Shown here: positions 42,407-51,250 of the stretch, one piece after another
Layout of the letters: each line of letters begins with the position of its first letter
Numbering within the stretch: the stretch's first letter is position 1
From: Methylobacterium sp. AMS5
GTDB taxonomy: Bacteria > Pseudomonadota > Alphaproteobacteria > Rhizobiales > Beijerinckiaceae
Direction of reading: 5' to 3'
Length of the DNA: 64,000 nucleotides
Assembly: GCF_001542815.1 (NCBI RefSeq)
Contig: NZ_CP006992.1
Coordinates: 2,237,501 to 2,301,500 of the forward strand
The notes under the pieces: model-generated
The model's input: the letters and a program-made list of their open reading frames with translations, nothing else
The model's database searches: none
Told to the model about the DNA's origin: nothing
Made by a program: the position numbers and the translations under genes

Positions 42407-44095
42407 TTATTGCTCCAGCAGGCGCCGGGCGATGACCTGGGCCTGGATCTCGGCGGCACCCTCGAAGATCGAGAGGATGCGCGCGTCGCAGAGCACGCGG
42501 CTGATCTTGTATTCCAGCGCGAAGCCGTTGCCGCCGTGGATCTGCAGGGCGTTGTCGGCCGCCGCCCAGGCGACGCGGGCGCCCAGCAGCTTGGCCATGC
42601 CGGCCTCGAGGTCGCAGCGCTTGCCCTCGTCCTTCTCGCGGGCGGAGAAGTAGGTGAGCTGGCGGGCGATGTTGATCTCCACCGCCATCATCGCGAGCTT
42701 GTCGGCCACCCGCGGGAACTCGACCAGCGCCTTGCCGAACTGCACCCGCTCCTCGGCGTAGCGCAGGCCGATATCGAGGGCCGACTGCGCCACGCCGATG
42801 GCGCGGGCCGCGGTCTGGATGCGGGCCGACTCGAAGGTCTGCATGAGCTGGGCGAACCCCTTGCCCTCGATCTCGCCGAGCAGGTTGTTGGCCGGCACCG
42901 CGAAATCCTCGAAGGAGAGTTCGTACTCCTTCATGCCGCGGTAGCCGAGCACTTCGATCTCGCCGCCCGACAGGCCCTCGACCGGGAAGGGCTCCTCGTC
43001 CGTGCCGCGGGGCTTCTCGGCGATGAGCATCGAGAGGCCGCGGTGGCCCTTCTCTTCGGGCTTGGTGCGCACGAGCACGGTCATGATGTCGGCGCGCACG
43101 GGGTGGGTGATCCAGGTCTTGTTGCCCGAGATCTTCCACTGGTCGCCGTCCTTGACGGCCTTGGTGCGCAAGCTCGCGAGGTCGGAGCCGGTGTTCGGCT
43201 CGGTGAAGACGGCGGTCGGCAGGATGTCGCCGCTGGCGATGCCCGGCAGGAATCGCTGCTTCTGCTCCTCCGTGCCACCGCACAGGATCAGTTCGGCGGC
43301 GATCTCCGAGCGGGTGCCGAGCGAGCCGACGCCGATATAGGCGCGCGACAGCTCCTCCGAGACCACGCACATCGCGGCCTTGGGCATGCCCATGCCGCCG
43401 TATTCCTCGGGGATGGTGAGGCCGAACACGCCGAGTTCGGCCATCTTCTCGATGATCGACATCGGGATGTAGGCGTTCTCGAGGTGCCACTCATGGGCCT
43501 GTTCCACCACCTCGGCCTTGCCGAAGCGGCGCATCTCGGAGCGGATCGCCTCCATGTCCTCGTCGAGGCCCGAAGCGCCGATGGTCGCCGCACCTGCGCT
43601 CGTGGCCTCGCGGATCTTGGCCACCAGCGCGGCGCGGTTGGCGGGCGTGTTGCCCTCGGCCACCATGGCGTCGATCGCCGGCGTGCGCAGACCGGCGAGT
43701 TCGGCGGCGGTGAAGCCGAGCGCGGTCGGGCGGACCATCTCGCCCTGGCTCATCGGGATGCCGCCGAACATCTGGTCGAGATATTCGCCGATGCCGATCT
43801 TCACGAGCAGCGCCTCGGTCTCGCCGAAGCTGCCCTCGCCCTGAAGCCGCTCGGCGTAGTCGGCGAGTTCGCGCACCGCCTCGCCGTAGGTGGCGAGCCA
43901 GGAGAGGCCGTGGGCGGCGTGCTGCTCGCGCTCCAGCGCGCCCGCGTCGAGCTTGCCCTCGGGGCCCGTCACGCGCGCCTTCACGCGGGCGGTCGCCTCG
44001 GCGACGAGGGCCTTGGCGCCCGCGGCGGCGTCCTTGGCCAGGGCGACGAAATCGTTCGGGTCGTTGGCGGGCTGGACGGCGGGGGAAGCTGCCAT
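42407..44095 (-). CDS. mcd: Methylsuccinyl-CoA dehydrogenase
   Basis: A 562-residue acyl-CoA dehydrogenase-family enzyme that would oxidise (2S)-methylsuccinyl-CoA to mesaconyl-CoA in the ethylmalonyl-CoA pathway of acetyl-CoA assimilation. The unusually long N-terminal part (about 150 residues, with QHAAHGLSWLATYGEAVREL) before the core distinguishes it from ordinary 380-residue acyl-CoA dehydrogenases. The core has FGLTIPEEYGGMGMPKAAMC, FTEPNTGSDLASLRTKAV and NALQIHGGNGFALEYKISRV. Assignment rests on length, N-terminal sequence and host type. ATG 44095; no pathway partner adjacent. Confidence 0.88.
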   Translation of the reverse strand: MAASPAVQPANDPNDFVALAKDAAAGAKALVAEATARVKARVTGPEGKLDAGALEREQHAAHGLSWLATYGEAVRELADYAERLQGEGSFGETEALLVKIGIGEYLDQMFGGIPMSQGEMVRPTALGFTAAELAGLRTPAIDAMVAEGNTPANRAALVAKIREATSAGAATIGASGLDEDMEAIRSEMRRFGKAEVVEQAHEWHLENAYIPMSIIEKMAELGVFGLTIPEEYGGMGMPKAAMCVVSEELSRAYIGVGSLGTRSEIAAELILCGGTEEQKQRFLPGIASGDILPTAVFTEPNTGSDLASLRTKAVKDGDQWKISGNKTWITHPVRADIMTVLVRTKPEEKGHRGLSMLIAEKPRGTDEEPFPVEGLSGGEIEVLGYRGMKEYELSFEDFAVPANNLLGEIEGKGFAQLMQTFESARIQTAARAIGVAQSALDIGLRYAEERVQFGKALVEFPRVADKLAMMAVEINIARQLTYFSAREKDEGKRCDLEAGMAKLLGARVAWAAADNALQIHGGNGFALEYKISRVLCDARILSIFEGAAEIQAQVIARRLLEQ

Positions 44096-44257
44096 GTGGG
44101 ACTCTCTTCTCAAGCGCTCCGAGCCGAAGTGGATGGCATCACGGAGCGCGGTTCTCAGGAAAACGGTCAGATGCTTCCTTTATAGGTCGGATCGCCGGCA
44201 CAATAGTGGTTTCTCATCGCCGCATCCCCTGTCTTTAGGCTGAATTCATCATACGGT

Positions 44258-45148
44258 TCACCGTGTTGCGCGAGTCTGAGGTCCGCTCGCCAAGCCGACG
44301 CCGGCGGCCGCCACCACCATGCCGGCGATCTGCACCGGGGTCAGCGCCTCGCCGAACATCACGTAGGCGATCGCCGCCGAAACCGGCGGCACGAGGAAGA
44401 GCAGCGAGGCGACGCCGGCCACCGCGCCGCGCCGGATCAGCGCCAGCAGCAGCAGGATGCCGCCGACGGAGTTGACGAGGACCGACCACGCCATGCCGAG
44501 GCCGAGCGGCAGGCTCGGGCTCAGATGCGTCTCGCCGGCGATCAGAGCGAGCGGGATCGCGAAGGCGGTGCCGCCGATGAATTGCAGGCAGGCATTGGTG
44601 ACGAGGTCGGCGCCCGCGCCCTTGCGCTTCTGCCACAGCGTGCCCGCCGTCATGGCCAACATCGCGGTGAGGCACACCGCGAGCGCGTCCGGCGGGATGC
44701 CGGCGGCATCGACCGCCCCGAGCTTCGGCGCGAGCACCAGCCCCGCGCCGAGGAAGCCGAGCCCGATGCCCGCCCAGCGTCGCGGCGCGACCCGCTCGCC
44801 GAGCAGCGGCTGCGAGGCGGCCGCGGTGAGGAGCGGCTGGAGGCTGCCGACCAGCGCGGCGATGCCGGCGGGCAGGCCGCGATGCACCGACCAGAACACC
44901 CCGGCGACATAGATGCCCTGCATCAGCACGCCCGCGACCATCCCGTCGCGCCAGCCGGCGCCCTTGCGGGGCCATCGGGCGCGCAGGACGAAGGCGATGC
45001 CGGCCAGAACGAGCGCGACCAGGGCCAGCCGCAGGGCGACGAAGGCCAGCGGCTCGGCATAGGGCGCCACGTAGCGTGCGGCGACGAAACCGCTCGCCCA
45101 GATCAGCACGAAGGCGGCCGGGATCAGGCTGGAAAGAAGGCTCGACAT
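44258..45148 (-). CDS. EamA/DMT-family membrane transporter
   Basis: A 296-residue protein of ten predicted membrane segments in two EamA repeats: IPAAFVLIWASGFVAARYVA opens the first and AVCLTAMLAMTAGTLWQKRK the second. LLFLVPPVSAAIAYVMFGEA is the conserved end of repeat two. Such proteins export amino acids or metabolites; the substrate is unknown. Start MSSLLSSLIPAAF at 45148; upstream in-frame sequence is not membrane-like and is ignored. Confidence 0.9.
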   Translation of the reverse strand: MSSLLSSLIPAAFVLIWASGFVAARYVAPYAEPLAFVALRLALVALVLAGIAFVLRARWPRKGAGWRDGMVAGVLMQGIYVAGVFWSVHRGLPAGIAALVGSLQPLLTAAASQPLLGERVAPRRWAGIGLGFLGAGLVLAPKLGAVDAAGIPPDALAVCLTAMLAMTAGTLWQKRKGAGADLVTNACLQFIGGTAFAIPLALIAGETHLSPSLPLGLGMAWSVLVNSVGGILLLLALIRRGAVAGVASLLFLVPPVSAAIAYVMFGEALTPVQIAGMVVAAAGVGLASGPQTRATR

Positions 45149-45255
45149 GGCGCCCGGCAGGCAGCACGCAACCGACCTCATGGCAATCGGAGAAACCTGA
45201 GGGCGGCCATGCTCGGCCCGCGCCCGAGATTGACGCGCACCGCCCATTGGCCCGT

Positions 45256-46203
45256 ATGGAGCGGCCCGCCTCGACTCAGCCGAAGAAGCCGTCTCCTCCC
45301 TTGAGCCGCCTAAAAAAGATTCTCGACGTGACGGGCATCGCCGCGCAGCGCTTCGTCGCCCATGACGGCTGGGCGATCGCCAGCCACATCGCGCTGTCGA
45401 TGCTGACCTCGCTGTTCCCGTTCCTGATCCTGCTCGCGGCGCTCGCCGGCCTGATCGGCAGCAAGTCGCTGGCGGACGAGGCCGGCACGCTGATCTTCGA
45501 CGCGGTGCCGCGGGAGGTCGCCAAACCCATCGTCGGCGAGGTCCACCGCCTGCTCACCGAGCAGCGCGGCGGCGTGCTGACGATCGGCGCGCTGCTGGCG
45601 CTCTACTTCTCGTCCTCCGGGGTCGAGTCGCTGCGGGTCGGTCTCAACCGCGCCTACGGCATCCGCGAGATGCGGCCGTGGTGGCTCACCCGGCTCGAAT
45701 CGATTGCCTACGTCGTCTGCGGCGCCTTCGCGATGCTGGCCTTCGCGCTGCTCGTGGTGCTCGGGCCGTTGATCTGGCGCCAGCTCGTCTTCGTCGCGCC
45801 GGGGCTGGAGCCGCTGGCGCTCACCGTTGCCATCGGCCGCATCGGCGTCACCGCCTTCCTGATCGCGCTGGTGCTGGTGATCGCGCACAAATTCGTCGCG
45901 GCCGGGCGGCGGCCGGTGCTGGCGGTGCTGCCGGGCATCGCCGTGACGCTGGGCCTGTGGTTCCTCGCCGGCCTCGGCTTCGGCTACTATCTCGACCGCT
46001 TCTCGAACGCCTACGCCTCGACCTACGGGGGCCTCGCCACCGCGATGATCTTCCTCGTGTTCCTCTACTGGCTGGCGGCGATGTTCCTGTTCGGCGGCGA
46101 GGTGAACGGCACGGTCATCGCGGCGCGGCGTCAGCGGCTTCAGGGGCGGATGCGGGCGCGGCAGGCGGAAGCGGCGCGGGTGAGCGCGCATCCGCTGCCG
46201 TGA
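45256..46203 (+). CDS. YihY/virulence-factor-BrkB-family membrane protein
   Basis: A 315-residue inner-membrane protein with five or six membrane segments. Family landmarks are HIALSMLTSLFPFLILLAAL, LYFSSSGVESLRVGLNRAYG and STYGGLATAMIFLVFLYWLA. The molecular function of the family is unresolved. Start ATG 45256, about 110 bases from the divergent EamA gene. Its last 89 bases overlap the 3' end of the AlgX-like gene on the other strand. Confidence 0.88.
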   Translation: MERPASTQPKKPSPPLSRLKKILDVTGIAAQRFVAHDGWAIASHIALSMLTSLFPFLILLAALAGLIGSKSLADEAGTLIFDAVPREVAKPIVGEVHRLLTEQRGGVLTIGALLALYFSSSGVESLRVGLNRAYGIREMRPWWLTRLESIAYVVCGAFAMLAFALLVVLGPLIWRQLVFVAPGLEPLALTVAIGRIGVTAFLIALVLVIAHKFVAAGRRPVLAVLPGIAVTLGLWFLAGLGFGYYLDRFSNAYASTYGGLATAMIFLVFLYWLAAMFLFGGEVNGTVIAARRQRLQGRMRARQAEAARVSAHPLP

Positions 46204-47155
46204 TCTCGCCCATCAGCTTGCGCTCGCGGGCCAGTTCCGCGAGCCGCTCGATCCGGATGCCGTGGGGCGGCAGGTCGATCACGAAGCGCTCGGCCATCTC
46301 GCCGAGGACGAAATCGGGGCGGACGGCTTCGAGATAGTGCCAGTCGATCCCCGTCGACCATAGGAAATGCACTTCGCGGAAGGTGTCGGCCAAGAGCGCG
46401 GTGAGCGTCGCGACCGGGCTGTGGGGGGTGTGCTGCGCGTAGGAATCGCCGAAGATCACGAGGCGGCGCGGATCGGCCCCCGGATCGTCGTTGCGGAACA
46501 CCGCGTGTGCGCCGAGATGGGCGTCGCCGCCGCGCCCGAGCGCCTCCATCTCCAGCAGCAGGCCGTTGGCATGGATGCGCCGGGCCTCGCTCGCGATCGC
46601 GCTGCCTTCCGCCCATTCCGAGCGGTGGGGCATGAACTTCAGGCCGAGATCGCCCGTGAAGGGGAGGGCGATGCGCTCGCGCCGGGCCTCGATGTCGGCG
46701 CGCGCGGGCACGCCCATCCGCGCCAGGATCGTGCGGTAGGCCAGCGCGCAGCCTTGATGCGTCCAGTGGGTGTCGGTGCGCAGATAGAGCGGCGGGCCGT
46801 CCTTCGCCGCGCGGAAGGCGCCCGTGAGATCGACCCAGGCGCGGGCACCCGGCGAGGCGGTGAGCCAGCGGGCGAGCCGGAGCGCGGGGGCGCGGGCCGG
46901 ATCGAAGGCGAGCCCCTCGGCCCACTCGGGATAGACGGTGAGCTTTTCCGGGGCGAGGGCGTGGAGGTAGGTCGCGCCAAGCCGGGCGCAGCGCCGCATG
47001 CGGGTCTCGATGAGCCGCCGCCAGCGCCACAGCGTGGCGCGGGACACGCCCGGCCGGCCATATTGTTCCAGCACCCGGTTGTTGCCGCGGATCAGGAACA
47101 GCCAGCCGTCCCGGCCCTCGTACACGTCGGCGGCCGGGTCGGGGGTGGAGGTCAT
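46115..47155 (-). CDS. AlgX-like (SGNH-fold) polysaccharide acetyltransferase-related protein
   Basis: A 346-residue protein with DVYEGRDGWLFLIRGNNRVL at the start, LRTDTHWTHQGCALAYRTIL (Asp-x-His pair) and RLVIFGDSYAQHTPHSPVAT (Gly-Asp-Ser nucleophile). This matches the catalytic layout of AlgX/AlgJ-type alginate O-acetyltransferase domains. No signal peptide is visible, unlike secreted AlgX, so it may act in the cytoplasm or its start may be mis-set. Its C-terminal 29 codons overlap the yihY-like gene in the opposite strand. A polysaccharide-modifying role fits the glycosyltransferases nearby. Confidence 0.78.
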   Translation of the reverse strand: MTSTPDPAADVYEGRDGWLFLIRGNNRVLEQYGRPGVSRATLWRWRRLIETRMRRCARLGATYLHALAPEKLTVYPEWAEGLAFDPARAPALRLARWLTASPGARAWVDLTGAFRAAKDGPPLYLRTDTHWTHQGCALAYRTILARMGVPARADIEARRERIALPFTGDLGLKFMPHRSEWAEGSAIASEARRIHANGLLLEMEALGRGGDAHLGAHAVFRNDDPGADPRRLVIFGDSYAQHTPHSPVATLTALLADTFREVHFLWSTGIDWHYLEAVRPDFVLGEMAERFVIDLPPHGIRIERLAELARERKLMGEITAADARSPAPLPPAAPASAPEAADAAPR

Positions 47156-47236
47156 GCGCCGGTTTTAGCGGGTGGCCGAACTGCCGGCCAGGAAAACCCT
47201 CTCCCGCAGAGAGGAGGGGGTTTTCCGGTTCGGATT

Positions 47237-48643
47237 TTACCTGCCGAACAGCCGCTTGATTCCGGCGAGCAGGCCGCCGTTGCGGGCGGGCTCCTGCGAC
47301 GTCGTCTCGGACGGGGCCGGGGCGGATGCCCTGGCCGAGGCCACGACGGTCTGGACGAGGCCGAGCGCGGCCGTGTCGGTGGTCTCGCGGTCGATCAGGA
47401 TCAGGCTGCCGGTGTCGCGGTTCTCGGCATAGGGATCGACGGCGATCTGCCGGTCGAGGGTCAGCGTCACGTCGCCGATATCGTTGACCGCGAGCTTGTC
47501 GGCGGGGCCGGCCTGTCCGGTCTCCGGATCGATCCGGCGGTGCACCGCCTTCACCACCGCGTTGACGGTCTGCGTGCCGACCTTCGCCCAGAGGTTGGCG
47601 CCGGGGGCAAGATCGGATTCGGCGGCCCAGAACAGGCGCACGTCGAGGCTGTCGGTCAGCGTCAGGGGCGCGTCCGAGGTCGCGATCACCGCGCCGCGCG
47701 AGGCATCGATTTCGTCGGCCAGCACCAGCGTGACCGACTGACCCTCGCTCGCCCGCTCCAGATCACCGTCGGCGGTGAAAATGCGGGCGATCGTCGAAGT
47801 CTTGCCGGAGGGCGCGACGGTGACGGCATCGCCCGGTGCGACGGAGCCCGAGGCGATCAGTCCCGAGAAGCCGCGGAAGTCGGAGTTCGGGCGGTTCACC
47901 CACTGCACCGGCATGCGGAAGGCGGCGGCGCGCTCCTCCGACTTCACCGGGACGTCCTCAAGGTAGCGCAGCAGCGGAACGTCCGTGTACCAAGTCGCGG
48001 CGGCACCCGGCAGCACGACGTTGTCGCCGTTCTTGGCCGAGAGCGGGATCGCCCGCACCTCGATGAAGTTCAGCGGCGCGGCAAAGGCCTGGAAGCCGGA
48101 GACGATCGCCTCGAACTTGTCTTGCGACCAACCGACGAGATCCATCTTGTTGATGGCGAGCGCGACGCGGCGGATGCCAAGTAGCGAGACGAGCAGCGCG
48201 TGGCGCCGAGTCTGGCGGGTCAGCCCGTGGCGGGCATCGACCAGGATCACGGCGACGTCGGCGGTCGAGGCGCCGGTCGCCATGTTGCGGGTGTACTGCT
48301 CGTGGCCGGGGGTGTCGGCGACGATGAACGAGCGCCGGTCGGTCGAGAAGAAGCGGTAGGCCACATCGATGGTGATGCCCTGCTCGCGCTCGGCCTGGAG
48401 ACCGTCGACCAGCAGCGCGAGATCGACCTCGCCCCCTTGCGTGCCATGCTTGCGCGAATCGCGCTGGAGCGCCGTCACCTGATCGTCGAAGATCTGCTTG
48501 GTGTCGTGCAGCAGCCGCCCGATCAAGGTGGACTTGCCGTCATCGACCGAGCCGCAGGTGATGAAGCGCAAGACTTCCTTGTTCTGGTGCTGGCGCAGGA
48601 AGGCGTCGTAGCCGAACGCTTCCGGAGACTGATGGATGGTCAT
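47237..48643 (-). CDS. cysN: Sulfate adenylyltransferase large (GTPase) subunit
   Basis: With CysD converts sulfate and ATP to APS, driven by GTP hydrolysis. The 468-residue protein has CGSVDDGKSTLIGRLLHDTK (P-loop), ADTPGHEQYTRNMATGAS (G3) and AINKMDLVG (G4), then EF-Tu-like barrels. It ends at about the size of CysN alone, so there is no fused APS kinase (CysC) domain as found in rhizobial NodQ-type proteins. The start overlaps the cysD stop (TGATG). Third gene of cysH-cysD-cysN. Confidence 0.97.
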   Translation of the reverse strand: MTIHQSPEAFGYDAFLRQHQNKEVLRFITCGSVDDGKSTLIGRLLHDTKQIFDDQVTALQRDSRKHGTQGGEVDLALLVDGLQAEREQGITIDVAYRFFSTDRRSFIVADTPGHEQYTRNMATGASTADVAVILVDARHGLTRQTRRHALLVSLLGIRRVALAINKMDLVGWSQDKFEAIVSGFQAFAAPLNFIEVRAIPLSAKNGDNVVLPGAAATWYTDVPLLRYLEDVPVKSEERAAAFRMPVQWVNRPNSDFRGFSGLIASGSVAPGDAVTVAPSGKTSTIARIFTADGDLERASEGQSVTLVLADEIDASRGAVIATSDAPLTLTDSLDVRLFWAAESDLAPGANLWAKVGTQTVNAVVKAVHRRIDPETGQAGPADKLAVNDIGDVTLTLDRQIAVDPYAENRDTGSLILIDRETTDTAALGLVQTVVASARASAPAPSETTSQEPARNGGLLAGIKRLFGR

Positions 48644-49572
48644 CAGAAGTAGCCCTCCTGCTTCTTGCGCTCCATGGCGCCGGCGCCGTCCTTGTCGATG
48701 ACCCGGCCCTGGCGCTCCGAGGTGCGGGCGGCCAGCGTCTCGCCGATGATCTCCGGCAGGGTCGCAGCCGGACTCTCGACCGCGCCGGTCAGCGGGTAGC
48801 AGCCGAGCGTACGGAACCGGACTTGTCGCAGCTCCGGGGTCTCGCCCGGTTCCAGCGGAAAGCGTTCGTCATCGACCATGATGAGCTGGCCGTCGCGCTC
48901 GACGACCGGCCGCTCGGCGGCGAAGTAGAGCGGGACGATCGGAATGTTTTCCTGCTCGATGTAGAGCCAGATATCCAGTTCGGTCCAGTTGGACAGCGGG
49001 AACACGCGAAAACTCTCGCCGCGCCGCTTCTTGAAATTGTAGAGGTGCCAGGGCTCGGCGCGCTGGCGCTTCGGGTCCCAGCGGTGCTGGCCGTTGCGCA
49101 AGCTCACGATGCGCTCCTTGGCGCGGCTCGCCTCCTCGTCCCGGCGGGCGCCGCCGAAGGCCACGTCGTATTTGTACTTGTCGAGCGCCTGCCGCAGGGC
49201 CTGCGTCTTCATCACGTCGGTGTGCACTTCCGAGCCGTGGCTGACCGGGCCGATGCCCTTGGCGAGCCCGTCCTGATTCGTGTGCACGATGAGTTCGAGG
49301 CCGAGTTCCTTGGCGCGCCGATCGCGGAAGGCGATCATCTCGCGGAACTTCCAGGTCGTGTCGATGTGCATCAGGGGGAACGGCAGGCGCCCCGGCGCGA
49401 AGGCCTTCAGCGCCAAGTGCAGCAGCACCGACGAATCCTTGCCGATCGAGTAGAGCATCACCGGGTTCTCGGCCTCGGCGACCGCCTCCCGGAAGATGTG
49501 GATGCTCTCGGCCTCCAGACGCTGGAGATGCGTCAGGCGGGTGCGCGCGGGCGCGGCGACGGCAGCGCTCAT
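48643..49572 (-). CDS. cysD: Sulfate adenylyltransferase small subunit
   Basis: Catalytic subunit, a PP-loop ATP pyrophosphatase. The 309-residue protein carries [20 protein letters not shown] (SGKDS-type PP-loop), [16 protein letters not shown] and [17 protein letters not shown], plus the C-terminal [20 protein letters not shown]. Overlaps cysH by one base at its start and cysN at its end. Confidence 0.97.
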   Translation of the reverse strand: MSAAVAAPARTRLTHLQRLEAESIHIFREAVAEAENPVMLYSIGKDSSVLLHLALKAFAPGRLPFPLMHIDTTWKFREMIAFRDRRAKELGLELIVHTNQDGLAKGIGPVSHGSEVHTDVMKTQALRQALDKYKYDVAFGGARRDEEASRAKERIVSLRNGQHRWDPKRQRAEPWHLYNFKKRRGESFRVFPLSNWTELDIWLYIEQENIPIVPLYFAAERPVVERDGQLIMVDDERFPLEPGETPELRQVRFRTLGCYPLTGAVESPAATLPEIIGETLAARTSERQGRVIDKDGAGAMERKKQEGYF

Positions 49573-50381
49573 CAGACCAGTTCCCTTCTGTGTTCGCGTG
49601 AGGTCGCGGCGCTCGCCGGTTCCTCGAAGGCCGCGGCCTCCTGTCCGGGCGCCACGTCACCGTCCGGCCTGTGCAGGTGCAGGCCGCACTCTTTCTTGGA
49701 TTCCTGCTCCCACCACCAGCGGCCGGCCCGCTCATCCTCGCCGACCTTGACGGCGCGGGTGCAGGGCGCGCAGCCGATCGAGGGGAAGCCGCGATCGTGC
49801 AGCGTGTTGTAGGGAATGAAGTTGTCGCGCACGAAGCGATCGACGTCGGCGCGCGACCAGTCGGCGAGCGGGTTGACCTTGATCAGCCCGCGGCCCTCGT
49901 CGGCCTCCGCCAGCGGCGTGTCCGCGCGGTTGGCGGATTGCCCGGCGCGAAGTCCCGTGAACCACGCCGCCGCGCCGGTGAGCGCCCGGCCCAACGGTTC
50001 GACCTTGCGGAAGCCGCAGCAGGCCTGCCGCGCGGCGATCGAGTGGCGAAAGCCGTTGATGCCCTCGCGCGCGACGAACTCCTCCTCGGCCACCCGCTCC
50101 GGCGCATAGGCGCGGATGCGGATGCCGTAGGCAGCCTCCGTCTCGGTCCAGACGTCGTAGGTCTCGGGGTAGAGGCGGCCGGTATCGAGCGTGACGATCT
50201 CGGTGCGGCCCTTGTTCAGGGCGAGCGCGTGCGTGAGCGCCTGATCCTCGATGCCGAGGCTTGTGGTGAAGACGAGCCGGCCCGGGATGCGGTCCTCGAC
50301 GAGGCGGATGCGCCCCCGGAGGTCCAGCCCCGCCATGGCTTCGGCGAGGTCCCCGGCCGCTCGGACGAGAGCAGCGGTCAT
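49572..50381 (-). CDS. cysH: Assimilatory APS/PAPS reductase, iron-sulfur type
   Basis: Reduces APS (or PAPS) to sulfite with thioredoxin. The 269-residue protein has [20 protein letters not shown], then [18 protein letters not shown] and [10 protein letters not shown]. The Cys-Cys...Cys-x2-Cys set is the [4Fe-4S] ligand pattern of APS-using reductases. The catalytic motif [16 protein letters not shown] is near the C-terminus. With no cysC in view, APS is the likely substrate. First gene of the operon; an operator-like palindrome and TTGACA lie about 40 bases upstream. Confidence 0.93.
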   Translation of the reverse strand: MTAALVRAAGDLAEAMAGLDLRGRIRLVEDRIPGRLVFTTSLGIEDQALTHALALNKGRTEIVTLDTGRLYPETYDVWTETEAAYGIRIRAYAPERVAEEEFVAREGINGFRHSIAARQACCGFRKVEPLGRALTGAAAWFTGLRAGQSANRADTPLAEADEGRGLIKVNPLADWSRADVDRFVRDNFIPYNTLHDRGFPSIGCAPCTRAVKVGEDERAGRWWWEQESKKECGLHLHRPDGDVAPGQEAAAFEEPASAATSREHRRELV

Positions 50382-50422
50382 GTGCGTAAAATCGGATTGC
50401 CTGCTTGTCGGAGCTCTGAAAT

Positions 50423-50446
50423 GTTCGCTATAACGAACGCTGTCAA
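50423..50446 (-). promoter_or_regulatory. Operator-like palindrome with -35 box at cysH promoter
   Basis: GTTCGCTATAACGAAC (50423-50438) pairs at 14 of 16 positions with itself. Directly beside it, TTGACA lies on the minus strand (50441-50446), a perfect -35 box reading toward cysH. The palindrome would fall between the -35 and -10 regions, a classic repressor position. No strong -10 sequence is visible. The cognate regulator is unknown. Confidence 0.55.
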
Positions 50447-50646
50447 GGCGCCCGGACCCTTGCGGTGCTTTCGCGCACGCAATCCTCCGCTGCGCTGCGA
50501 ACGAGCCTGCAACGGCCGCCGCGGCGGATCGTTGCCCAATTAGAAAAGAATCTTCTCAACGAGGTGCCCGATCGGGCTCGTCGCCCGGCGTTTCGGGCAG
50601 CGCCCTCTTGAGACCATCCTCGCCAACAATTCCGGAGAGGCCGACC

Positions 50647-51150
50647 TTGGACTCGATCGACCTGAAGATCCTCGCGCTTCTGCAGAAGGACGCCACCCTC
50701 TCCATCGCCGCCATCGGCGAGCAGGTCGGGCTGTCGCAGACCCCGTGCTGGAAGCGGATCCAGCGTCTCGAGGCCGACGGCGTGATCGACCGGCGCGTCG
50801 CCGTGCTCGATCCGGTGAAGCTCGGACTCGGCCTCACCGTCTTCGTTTCCATCGAAACATCCGACCATTCCAAGGACTGGCTGGAGCAATTCGCCGATCG
50901 GATCGCGGCGATGCCGGAGGTGCTCGAATTTTACCGCATGGCCGGTGACGTCGATTACATGCTGCGCGTCGTCGTGGCCGACATGGCCGCCTACGACACG
51001 TTCTATAAGAACCTGATCGCGACCCTGCCTCTCAAGAACGTGACCTCGCGCTTCGCCATGGAAAAGGTGAAGTCGACGACCGCCCTGCCGTTGCCGGCGC
51101 CGCCCCCGCGGGGACGGGCCGAGCCGCGGCTGGCAGTGGTCGGAGAATAA
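50647..51150 (+). CDS. Lrp/AsnC-family transcriptional regulator, TTG start
   Basis: A 167-residue DNA-binding protein. TTG 50647 behind GGAGAGG gives the family start LDSIDLKILALLQKDATLSI; an upstream ATG at 50608 would add 13 unrelated residues. The helix-turn-helix is IAAIGEQVGLSQTPCWKRIQ, and the ligand-sensing RAM domain follows (FVSIETSDHSKDWLEQFADR, YRMAGDVDYMLRVVVADM). It lies divergent from cysHDN and 100 bases before the sulfite reductase flavoprotein gene, so control of sulfur assimilation is a reasonable guess. The sequence alone does not prove it. Confidence 0.92.
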   Translation: MDSIDLKILALLQKDATLSIAAIGEQVGLSQTPCWKRIQRLEADGVIDRRVAVLDPVKLGLGLTVFVSIETSDHSKDWLEQFADRIAAMPEVLEFYRMAGDVDYMLRVVVADMAAYDTFYKNLIATLPLKNVTSRFAMEKVKSTTALPLPAPPPRGRAEPRLAVVGE

Positions 51151-51250
51151 ATTTCCTTTTCGCAGCGCAACAGCGAACAATCTCTTCTCTCTGCGGGGCG
51201 TTCTTTAAAACGGACGTTTCGACGTTGACAGCGGCGCTCCGGCGGACGAC

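Noticed and set aside
51225..51230. TTGACA upstream of cysJ considered as a -35 box
   Set aside because: Only 20 bases remain before the start codon and no -10 sequence fits. A promoter here would leave no room for a ribosome-binding site.
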